From Planctomycetota bacterium (GTDB taxonomy: Bacteria; Planctomycetota; B143-G9), in assembly GCA_003644275.1 (NCBI GenBank), contig QNBY01000062.1:1-6623 (forward strand): 6,623 nucleotides of DNA. Reading direction: 5' to 3'. Numbering within the stretch: position 1 is the first letter of the stretch; each line of letters opens with the position of its first letter. The notes below the pieces were generated by a model. The model was not told where the DNA came from. It saw nothing but the letters and a program-made list of their open reading frames with translations, and searched no databases. The position numbers and the translations under genes are program-made. Below, piece by piece: positions 1-6,007 of this stretch.

Positions 1-1410
1 ACGGTTAGCACCGACTACGACGAGTGCGACCGCCTCTACTTCGAGGAAATATCGCTGGAGACGCTCATCGAGCTCTACCGCAAGGAAAGGCCCATGGGCG
101 TCATCCTGTCAGTGGGCGGGCAGCTTCCCAACAAGCTGGCGCTTCCGTGCCACCGGGCGGGCATCCGCGTGCTGGGCACCTCGCCGGTGAACATAGACCG
201 CGCCGAGGACCGCAACAAGTTCTCCCGCCTCATGGAGTCGCTGGGCATACTCCAGCCCCCCTGGCGCGAGCTCACTTCCTGGGATGAGGCGCGGGCGTTC
301 GCGGCCGAGGTGGGCTACCCGGTCATCGTCAGGCCGTCCTACGTGCTGTCCGGCGCGGCGATGGGCGTGGCGTCGAACGACGACGAGCTCGCCCGCCTGC
401 TCGAGGGCGCGGCCGAGATATCCTCCGAGCACCCCGTGGTGATGAGCAAGTTCATCGAGAACGCCAAGGAAATAGACGTGGACGCCGTGGCCCGCGACGG
501 CTCGGTGGTGTGTCAGGCAGTCTGCGAGCACGTGGAGAACGCGGGCGTGCACTCCGGCGACGCCACCCTCGTGCTCCCGCCCCAGCGCACCTACCTGGAG
601 ACCATGCGCCGCATCCGAAAGATAACCGGCCGAATCGCCGCCGCGCTGAACATAAACGGCCCGTTCAACATCCAGTTCCTCGCCCGCGACAACAACGTGA
701 TGGTCATCGAGTGCAACCTGCGCGCCTCGCGGAGCTTCCCCTTCGTCTCCAAGGTGCTCCGCTCCGACTTCATAGACACCGCCACCCGCGTGATAATGGG
801 CAGGCCCGTCGCGGCGGACGGCGACCTCTACCTCAACCTCGACTACGTGGGCGTGAAGGCCCCGCAGTTCTCTTTCACCCGCCTCGAGGGGGCCGATCCC
901 CTGCTCGGCGTGGAGATGGCCTCCACCGGCGAGGTGGCGTGCCTCGGCTGGGACTTCGACGAGGCGTTCCTCAAGGCGCTGCTCTCGGTGGGCTTCCGCT
1001 TCCCGCTCCGCCGCGTGCTGCTCTCCACCGGCCCCGTGGAGGGCAAGGCCTATTTCCTCAAGGGCCTGCGGATGCTGGAATCGCTCGGCGTGGAGTTCTA
1101 CGCCACGCACGGCACCGCCCGCTTCATGCGCGAGAACGGCCTGGAACCCCGCGAGGTCTTCTGGCCCCTCGAGGACGGCGACCCGAACGCGCTGGAGGTC
1201 ATACGCAACGGCGGGCTCGACCTGGTGATAAACATCCCCAAGGACCACGGCCGCGAGGAGCTCACCAACGACTACATCATCCGCCGGGCCGCGGTGGACT
1301 ACGGCGTCCCGCTCGTCACCAACCTCCAGATTGCCCAGCGGCTCGCCGAGGCGCTCTCCCGCCTCGGCATGGACGACCTGAAGGTGAGGCCCTGGAGGAC
1401 CTACCGCTGA
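1..1410 (+). CDS. carB: Carbamoyl-phosphate synthase large subunit, C-terminal part (5' end outside window)
   Basis: The enzyme makes carbamoyl phosphate from bicarbonate, glutamine-derived ammonia and two ATP, feeding pyrimidine and arginine synthesis; it acts in the cytosol with the small subunit CarA. The frame is open from base 1 and starts TVSTDYDECDRLYFEE, an internal CarB sequence, so the gene begins upstream. The 469 visible residues correspond to about 605-1073 of E. coli CarB. They hold the second ATP-grasp domain (carbamate phosphorylation) with RPSYVLSG (Arg111, matching E. coli Arg715), EHVENAGVHSGD, and metal ligands Glu237 and Asn239 in IECNLRASRS. The MGS-like allosteric domain follows (about residues 335-469), with YATHGTA and LVINIP. 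The wording is closer to human CPS1/CAD than to E. coli (ECNLRASRSFPFVSK, RPSYVLSGAAM, EMASTGEVACLG). No terminator is evident after the stop. Identity is certain; placement in the eukaryote-like branch is from memory of family sequences. Confidence 0.97.
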   Translation, partial: TVSTDYDECDRLYFEEISLETLIELYRKERPMGVILSVGGQLPNKLALPCHRAGIRVLGTSPVNIDRAEDRNKFSRLMESLGILQPPWRELTSWDEARAFAAEVGYPVIVRPSYVLSGAAMGVASNDDELARLLEGAAEISSEHPVVMSKFIENAKEIDVDAVARDGSVVCQAVCEHVENAGVHSGDATLVLPPQRTYLETMRRIRKITGRIAAALNINGPFNIQFLARDNNVMVIECNLRASRSFPFVSKVLRSDFIDTATRVIMGRPVAADGDLYLNLDYVGVKAPQFSFTRLEGADPLLGVEMASTGEVACLGWDFDEAFLKALLSVGFRFPLRRVLLSTGPVEGKAYFLKGLRMLESLGVEFYATHGTARFMRENGLEPREVFWPLEDGDPNALEVIRNGGLDLVINIPKDHGREELTNDYIIRRAAVDYGVPLVTNLQIAQRLAEALSRLGMDDLKVRPWRTYR

Positions 1411-1421
1411 GGCCGCCCGCC

Positions 1422-1448
1422 TTGTGAGGGACGCCAACCGCGTATAAT
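1422..1448 (+). promoter_or_regulatory. Possible sigma-70-type promoter of moxR
   Basis: A perfect TATAAT lies at 1443-1448 in the short carB-moxR gap. A weak -35-like TTGTGA (4 of 6 consensus matches) is at 1422-1427, but the spacer of 15 nt is short. Transcription would start near 1455, immediately before the moxR Shine-Dalgarno sequence AAGGAGGAA (1456-1464), giving a leader of only about 14 nt. A TATAAT match is notable in DNA this GC-rich, but the promoter is inferred from motif alone. Confidence 0.45.
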
Positions 1449-1468
1449 CGCCCCGAAGGAGGAACGCA

Positions 1469-2524
1469 ATGCCGGATTCCGCTCTCCCCGCCGACGAGCT
1501 CAAGATAGTCGAGAACTTCCGCGGTTCCTGGGCCGAGCTGAAGGCCGAGATAGCAAAGAAGGTCGTCGGCCAGGAAGAGGTGATAGAGCAGCTTCTCACC
1601 GCCATCTTCGCCCGCGGCCATTGCCTGCTGGTGGGAGTGCCCGGGCTCGCCAAGACCCTGCTCGTCTCCACCCTCGCCGCCGCGATGGACCTGTCCTTCT
1701 CGCGCATACAGTTCACGCCCGACCTCATGCCGTCGGACATCACCGGAACCGAGGTCATCCAGGAGGACAAGGCCACCGGCGAGCGCGTCCAGAAGTTCAT
1801 CCCCGGCCCCGTCTTCGCCAACATAGTGCTGGCCGACGAGATAAACCGCACCCCCCCCAAGACCCAGGCGGCGCTGCTCGAGGCCATGCAGGAATACCAC
1901 GTCACCAGCGCGGGCAAGCGCTATCCCCTGGAGCAGCCCTTCTTCGTGCTCGCCACCCAGAACCCCATAGAGCAGGAAGGCACCTATCCCCTCCCCGAGG
2001 CCCAGCTCGACCGCTTCATGTTCATGGTGCTCGTGGACTATCCCTCCCGCGACGAGGAGTTCGAGGTGATGAAACTCACCACCGCCGACGCCTCCGTGGA
2101 GGTGAAGCCCGTGCTGTCGCGCTCCGACGTGCTCGCCCTCCAGTCCGCGGTGCGCAAGGTGCCCATTGCGGACAGCATCATCGAATACGTGCTCGACCTC
2201 GTCCGCAAGACCCGCCTGAGCGACCCCGACGCCCCCGACTACATACGCAAGTGGCTCTCGTGGGGCGCAGGCCCCCGCGCGGCGCAGTACCTCATACTCG
2301 GCGCCAAGGCCCGCGCCCTCATCGCGGGCCGCTTCCACGTCTCCATCGAGGACGTGAAGGCCGTCGCCCGCCCCGTCCTGCGCCACAGGCTCATCACCAA
2401 CTTCAACGCCGAGGCGGACGGCGTGAAGCCCGACGACATAGTGGCGAAGCTCCTCGAAGACACCCGCCCCCTGAAGGAACCGCTCGGCTCGGATGGAAGG
2501 ATCTCGAAGGTACTTAGAACCTGA
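1469..2524 (+). CDS. MoxR-family AAA+ ATPase
   Basis: MoxR ATPases are cytosolic AAA+ proteins thought to act as chaperones that mature or activate client proteins, usually with vWA-domain partners. The 351-residue product is a normal length and has the full AAA+ core: Walker A GVPGLAKT (residues 56-63, Lys62), Walker B with Asp123-Glu124 in VLADEINR, sensor 1 TQN (163-165), PEAQLDRF with the candidate arginine finger Arg182, and sensor 2 Arg270 in GAGPRAAQYL, followed by the C-terminal lid domain. The start is supported by AAGGAGGAA at 1456-1464, with 6 nt between AGGAGG and ATG. The last 32 nt overlap the next gene in another frame, suggesting co-translation. Family membership is very secure; client and process are unknown. 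The subfamily typically pairs with DUF58, as here. Confidence 0.95.
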   Translation: MPDSALPADELKIVENFRGSWAELKAEIAKKVVGQEEVIEQLLTAIFARGHCLLVGVPGLAKTLLVSTLAAAMDLSFSRIQFTPDLMPSDITGTEVIQEDKATGERVQKFIPGPVFANIVLADEINRTPPKTQAALLEAMQEYHVTSAGKRYPLEQPFFVLATQNPIEQEGTYPLPEAQLDRFMFMVLVDYPSRDEEFEVMKLTTADASVEVKPVLSRSDVLALQSAVRKVPIADSIIEYVLDLVRKTRLSDPDAPDYIRKWLSWGAGPRAAQYLILGAKARALIAGRFHVSIEDVKAVARPVLRHRLITNFNAEADGVKPDDIVAKLLEDTRPLKEPLGSDGRISKVLRT

Positions 2525-3383
2525 GGTTCTCGCCTCCATCTCGGGCCTGGAGTACAAGGCCCGCCTGATGGTGGAGGGCTACCTCTCCGGCGCGCACCGG
2601 AGCCCCTGGCACGGCTTCTCGGTGGAGTTCGCCCAGCACCGCGAGTACGTCTTCGGCGACGACCTGCGCCACCTCGACTGGAAGATATGGGGCCGCACCG
2701 ACCGCCTCTACATCAAGCAGTACGACGCCGAGACGAACTTCGAATGCGTCCTCGTCCTCGACGCGAGCGGCAGCATGGGCTTCGGCTCCGGCCCCATGAC
2801 CAAGCTGGAGTACGCCAAGCACTGCGCCGCCGCTCTCGCCTACCTGGTCATCCGCCAGCGCGACGCCGTCGGCCTCCACGTGCTGGGCTCGTCGGGAACC
2901 GTCCTGCAGCCCTCCACCTCGCCCTCCCGCCTCAAGGAAGTGCTCCACTACCTCGAACAGGCCGCCCCCGCAGGGAAGACGGCCCTTGCCGAGGAACTGT
3001 TCTCCGTGGCCGAACGGCGCGGCCGGAGGAAGGTCGTAGTGGTGCTGTCGGACTTCGTGGAGGAAGAGGACGCGCTCTTCCGCGCCCTCGGGCTGTTGGG
3101 GAGCGGGCGGCACGACGTGCTTCTCGTCCACCTGCTGGACCCGGCCGAGGTCGCCTTCCCGTTCAGGGACTTCTCCGCCTTCGAGGGACTGGAGGGCGAG
3201 GGCGTCCTTCGCGTGGAGCCCTCCATGCTGCGCCAGGTCTATCTGGAGGAATTGAACCGCCACTCCCTGCTTCTGAAGAACACGGCGGCCGAGATGAACA
3301 TGGACTACCTTCCGCTCGTCACCGACAGGTCGCTCGCCGAGGTGCTCTCCGCCTATCTCGTCTCCCGCTCCGCCAGGCGCTGA
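2493..3383 (+). CDS. DUF58-family protein with von Willebrand A-like fold
   Basis: This is the standard partner of MoxR ATPases: a soluble protein with an N-terminal DUF58 region and a metal-binding vWA-like fold, of unproven biochemical role. At 296 residues it is the usual size of the short soluble form. Conserved parts visible are GYLSGAHRSPWHGFSVEFAQ (about 29-48), REYVFGDDLRHLDWKIWGRT (50-69), YIKQY, and a complete MIDAS: Asp90-x-Ser92-x-Ser94 in DASGSMG, Thr163 in GKTALAEEL and Asp187 in VVVLSDF. No signal peptide or membrane segment is seen. The ATG at 2493 lies inside moxR; the only SD-like sequence (GAAGGA, 2473-2478) is 14 nt away, so translation probably depends on coupling to moxR. 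Family homologues share the preceding YLEPEVLASI segment, which supports this start over the internal ATG at 2567. No further vWA or BatA-like gene follows. Confidence 0.93.
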   Translation: MEGSRRYLEPEVLASISGLEYKARLMVEGYLSGAHRSPWHGFSVEFAQHREYVFGDDLRHLDWKIWGRTDRLYIKQYDAETNFECVLVLDASGSMGFGSGPMTKLEYAKHCAAALAYLVIRQRDAVGLHVLGSSGTVLQPSTSPSRLKEVLHYLEQAAPAGKTALAEELFSVAERRGRRKVVVVLSDFVEEEDALFRALGLLGSGRHDVLLVHLLDPAEVAFPFRDFSAFEGLEGEGVLRVEPSMLRQVYLEELNRHSLLLKNTAAEMNMDYLPLVTDRSLAEVLSAYLVSRSARR

Positions 3384-3400
3384 GCCCGCCGCTCATTCGC
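3377..3400. other. Small hairpin spanning the two convergent stop codons
   Basis: TGAGC (3381-3385) and GCTCA (3391-3395) form a perfect 5-bp stem around CCGCC. A further GCG/CGC pairing (3377-3379 with 3398-3400) lies across a 1x2 internal loop. The TGA stop of the DUF58 gene is the outer end of the left arm, and the stop of the opposite TPR gene is the outer end of the right arm. No T-tract follows on either strand, so it is not a standard intrinsic terminator. It could slow converging polymerases or protect 3' ends, or be chance. Confidence 0.3.
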
Positions 3401-4085
3401 CCTCGAAACGGATGTCCTCCGCTTCCGCGCTCAGCTCCAGCGGCTTGAACATGCGCGCCTTCTTCCGCAGCCGCTCGGTCTCCCGGTCCCGCTTCTCGAT
3501 GGCCGTCAGCCGCTCGCGCGCGAGCTCCCCGAGCCCTATCTTCTCGTTGATTATGTCCCTGTAGAGCGTCTTCGCCTCGTCGTAGCGCCTGTCGTTCTCC
3601 AGGAAGAGCGCCCGGCAGAGCCTCGCCGTGCCCTTCCCCGCGCTCCTCTCGCGCTCCATTCGCTCCGCGCGGTCCAGGTCGCGGTAGGCCTGGTCGGAAT
3701 CGCGCAGAAGGTAGTTGCACACGGCGCTCATCAGCCGGGTGCGGTAGTTGTCCTGTCCCTTGCGGCGGCATTCCTGGAAGATATCCAGCGCCTCGTCCGT
3801 CCTTCCCCGAAGCAGGCGCGCGAGCCCCTCGAAGAAGAGGGCCCTCGGCGCGCTGCGGGCCTGCGGGTCCCTACCGCGGACGAGCCGGAAGCACTCCGCC
3901 GCCTTGTCGTACCTCCTCACCTGCAGGTACTTCACACCCAGTTTCATCAAAAGGGAGGTGTCGAGCGGATGACAGCGGCGCTCCCCTTCGAGCGCCTCTA
4001 TCTCCATCTCGATCTGTTCCGGAAGCACCTGGATGTCCAGGCTCCTCTCGAAAGCCCGAATAAACCCCTCGAGCCAAACGTACAT
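3393..4085 (-). CDS. Uncharacterised TPR-repeat protein
   Basis: I do not recognise a named family. The 230-residue product has helical repeats with TPR character: about residues 42-75 (LMKLGVKYLQVRRYDKAAEC), 78-111 (ALFFEGLARLLRGRTDEALD), 113-146 (degenerate) and 152-186 (RALFLENDRRYDEAKTLYRD). The N-terminus (MYVWLEGFIRAFERSL) is not a convincing signal peptide, so a cytosolic location is likely. A charged, mostly basic segment (about 198-210, KRDRETERLRKKA) and an acidic end (EAEDIRFEGE) follow the repeats. TPRs bind protein partners, so a scaffold or adaptor role is inferred; no catalytic motif is visible. The ATG is supported by AAGGGG at 4093-4098, 7 nt upstream. It lies 173 nt downstream of rseP on the same strand, has a promoter-like sequence of its own, and ends 9 nt from the converging DUF58 gene. 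TPR proteins occur near MoxR/DUF58 loci elsewhere, but opposite orientation here weakens that link. Confidence 0.8.
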   Translation of the reverse strand: MYVWLEGFIRAFERSLDIQVLPEQIEMEIEALEGERRCHPLDTSLLMKLGVKYLQVRRYDKAAECFRLVRGRDPQARSAPRALFFEGLARLLRGRTDEALDIFQECRRKGQDNYRTRLMSAVCNYLLRDSDQAYRDLDRAERMERERSAGKGTARLCRALFLENDRRYDEAKTLYRDIINEKIGLGELARERLTAIEKRDRETERLRKKARMFKPLELSAEAEDIRFEGE

Positions 4086-4142
4086 TCCTGAACCCCTTCT
4101 TTCCCCTGAGGAACCCTTCGAAAGTATTTCCCCGTTCCGCTT

Positions 4143-4170
4143 ATTATATCATCCATGTGAATCCGTGCAA
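4143..4170 (-). promoter_or_regulatory. Likely promoter of the TPR-protein gene
   Basis: Reading the minus strand, TTGCAC (4170-4165) is followed after 16 nt by TATAAT (4148-4143). The -10 box is a perfect consensus; the -35 box shares only TTG with TTGACA. The predicted start near 4136 would give a leader of about 50 nt before the ATG at 4085. The surrounding gap is clearly AT-richer than the flanking genes. The call rests on motif and position only. Confidence 0.5.
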
Positions 4171-4178
4171 CAAAGTTC

Positions 4179-4225
4179 CTCAAGAGATAAAACCCCGGCG
4201 CACTCCTTGAGCGTTGAATTCGCTC
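4179..4225 (-). repeat. Two overlapping, mutually exclusive inverted repeats in the rseP-TPR gap
   Basis: First repeat: GAGCG (4209-4213) and CGCTC (4221-4225) with a 7-nt loop. Second repeat: CTCAAGAG (4179-4186) and CTCCTTGAG (4203-4211), complementary over 8 bp with one bulged base and a 16-nt loop. Both use bases 4209-4211, so they cannot form together on one RNA. In a minus-strand transcript running on from rseP, the order is first repeat, then second, ahead of the TPR promoter. No U-run follows the second, so a terminator role is doubtful; an attenuator-like role is speculation. Confidence 0.3.
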
Positions 4226-4246
4226 CAAATGTCCAAATCCAATATA

Positions 4247-4270
4247 TTCGGCTTTGCCTCAGAAACCGAA
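4247..4270 (-). terminator. Weak terminator-like hairpin over the rseP stop codon
   Basis: On the minus strand TTCGGTTT and AAAGCCGAA can pair over 8 bp with one bulged G, around the 7-nt loop CTGAGGC that contains the rseP TGA. The following bases, TATATTGGATTT, are T-rich but not a clean T-run. It may end some rseP transcripts or protect the 3' end. The thermodynamic stability is modest, so this is a low-confidence call. Confidence 0.25.
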
Positions 4271-6007
4271 GACCAGCCTCGATATGTCGTTGAAGGTCAC
4301 CAGCACGAAGATGCCGAGTATCAGCACGAGCCCCACCTTGATGATCAGCCCCTGCGTCTTCTCGTCCAGCGGCTTGCCGCTTATCCACTCCACGAGAAAG
4401 AGGACGACGTTCCCCCCGTCCAGTATCGGGAGCGGGAGCAGGTTCACCACCGCCAGGTTGATGGAGATGAGCACGAGGAAGTGCAGAAACACCGTGAGCC
4501 CCAGCTCCAGCACGCGGTAGGATATGTGCACTATCCCCACCGGCCCGCTCACCAGTTTCGGCGATATGCGGGCGCTCACCAGCTTCGCCAGGAAGAGGTA
4601 GGTCTTCTTGATTATCTGCATGCAGTCGGTGAAGCCGCGGGAGACGGCCTCGCCGAAGGACGCCGCCTTCACCGTCTCGTAACGGTAGGTTAGGGTCACG
4701 GGGAACCAGCCGACCGCAGGCTTGCTCTCGTCCTTGCGCGCGCGCCAGGAACGTTCCGAGCCGTCCTCGAGCGCCACCTTCACCATCCCGTCCTGCGACA
4801 TTTCGAGGTGCTTCGCCCTCACGCCCGGCCTCAGTCCGGCCTTCCACGGCAGCGAGCCCTCCTTCACCCAGGTGACGAGGTAGTCCTCCTCCTCCGAGCG
4901 CTGTATGCCTATCACCTTCCGGCCGCCCGGAGCCTCGCGGGGCGTCATGCAGAAGGAAAGTTCCTTCCCGTTCCGCAGGACCTTCACCTCCACCTCTCCC
5001 TCGGTGGCGGACAGCGCCTCGATGAGATGGCCCCACGTCTCTATCCGCTCGCCGTTCACCGCCAGTATGCAGTCGCCGGGCTCGATTCCGGCCGCGGCGG
5101 CGGGCATTCCCGGCGTCACCCTCACTATGGGGGGCATGATGCCCGCGTCCAGCCGCCGGGGATAGACGGGTTCGGGAACCACCTTCACCTCCACGCGCTT
5201 CCCGTCGCGCAGCACGGTGAAGACCACCTCCCGCCCGGGGCTCGAGCTCACCGCCTCGTGGATGACGTCCGCCGCGGTGAAGTCGTCCACCTCGCGGCCG
5301 TTCACCGCTACTATGCGGTCGCCCGGCCGGAAGCCCGCCTTCTCCATCTCCGGCGTGAGTTTTTCGAGCTCGCCGGAGGTGGGCGGCGTGATGCCCACCG
5401 AGGGGAAGGGCTCTCCCTCTCCCTTGCGCGGCGCTACGTAGAGCGTGAGCTTCCGCCCCTCGCGGACTATCTCGAAGGCGAGCGGTTCGCCCTCGTCCGC
5501 GAGCGCCACGTCCTGGCGTATGTCGGAAAAGCCGTTCACGATGGAGCCGTCTATGCTCAGTATGCGGTCGCCCACCCGCAGGCCCGCTTCCTCAGCCGGA
5601 GAGCCCGGCAGGACGCCGCCCACGACGGGGCTCGTGAACCTCACGCCCCAGCCGAACAGCGCCACCGCCAACACGAAACCCGAAAGCAGGTTCATCGCGG
5701 GCCCCGCCAGCGCTATCACTATCCTCTGCCAGGCGGGCTTGGAGGGAAACTCGTCCGGCGCTCCCGTCGCCTTCACCCCCTCGGTGTCCGATATGCCCGC
5801 GAAGGCCACGTAACCCCCTATGGGAAAGGCGGACACGCGGTAGTCGGTATCGCCTATCTTCACGCCGAACAGGCGCTTGCCTATCCCTATGGAGAACACC
5901 TCCACCCTGACGCCGAAGAGCTTCCCGGCCGCGAAGTGGCCGAACTCGTGTATCACGATTATCAGCGAGAAGGCGAAAAAGACTATGAGCACGTAGAAAA
6001 ACGTCAT
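4259..6007 (-). CDS. rseP: RseP-family site-2 intramembrane zinc metalloprotease with expanded PDZ region
   Basis: RseP cuts transmembrane segments of substrates, classically the anti-sigma factor RseA in E. coli, and clears signal-peptide remnants; the substrate here is unknown. Catalytic residues are intact: HEFGH (His20, Glu21, His24) in the first membrane helix and NLLPLPILDGG (522-532, Asp530) in the third. Membrane segments are near 3-24, 96-118, 500-525 and 552-575. At 582 residues it is longer than E. coli RseP (about 450, two PDZ domains). The periplasmic insert shows three clear PDZ-like units (cores GDRIL 146, GDRIV 229, GDCIL 311) and a degenerate fourth (GVRAK 395), spaced 83, 82 and 84 residues. 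The ATG overlaps the dxr TGA as ATGA; GGGAGGAGG at 6018-6026 lies 10 nt upstream. Coupling to dxr is likely and matches a common bacterial gene order. Confidence 0.95.
   Translation of the reverse strand: MTFFYVLIVFFAFSLIIVIHEFGHFAAGKLFGVRVEVFSIGIGKRLFGVKIGDTDYRVSAFPIGGYVAFAGISDTEGVKATGAPDEFPSKPAWQRIVIALAGPAMNLLSGFVLAVALFGWGVRFTSPVVGGVLPGSPAEEAGLRVGDRILSIDGSIVNGFSDIRQDVALADEGEPLAFEIVREGRKLTLYVAPRKGEGEPFPSVGITPPTSGELEKLTPEMEKAGFRPGDRIVAVNGREVDDFTAADVIHEAVSSSPGREVVFTVLRDGKRVEVKVVPEPVYPRRLDAGIMPPIVRVTPGMPAAAAGIEPGDCILAVNGERIETWGHLIEALSATEGEVEVKVLRNGKELSFCMTPREAPGGRKVIGIQRSEEEDYLVTWVKEGSLPWKAGLRPGVRAKHLEMSQDGMVKVALEDGSERSWRARKDESKPAVGWFPVTLTYRYETVKAASFGEAVSRGFTDCMQIIKKTYLFLAKLVSARISPKLVSGPVGIVHISYRVLELGLTVFLHFLVLISINLAVVNLLPLPILDGGNVVLFLVEWISGKPLDEKTQGLIIKVGLVLILGIFVLVTFNDISRLVFGF

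Noticed and set aside
94..1410. carB starting at the ATG at 94
   Set aside because: Residues before it (TVSTDYDECDRLYFEE) are conserved internal CarB sequence and the frame is open to base 1, so the gene is simply cut by the window edge.
1411..1468. Terminator for carB in the gap before moxR
   Set aside because: No stable stem followed by a T-run could be found; CCTTGTGAGG offers only a 3-bp stem.
109..1917. 602-codon open frame on the minus strand across carB and early moxR
   Set aside because: It is antisense to two genes with clear conserved motifs. Its translation is Ala/Val/Glu/His-rich with no recognisable motif, as expected from the complement of GC-rich codons.
1316..2557. 413-codon minus-strand open frame opposite moxR, and a 249-codon one opposite the DUF58 gene (2514-3263)
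   Set aside because: Gly/Val/Glu-rich shadow translations without domain signatures; the sense frames carry full catalytic motifs.
4224..4239. Tandem 8-mer TCCAAATG TCCAAATC in the rseP-TPR gap
   Set aside because: Only two imperfect copies, no third copy or symmetry; too little to call a repeat or operator.
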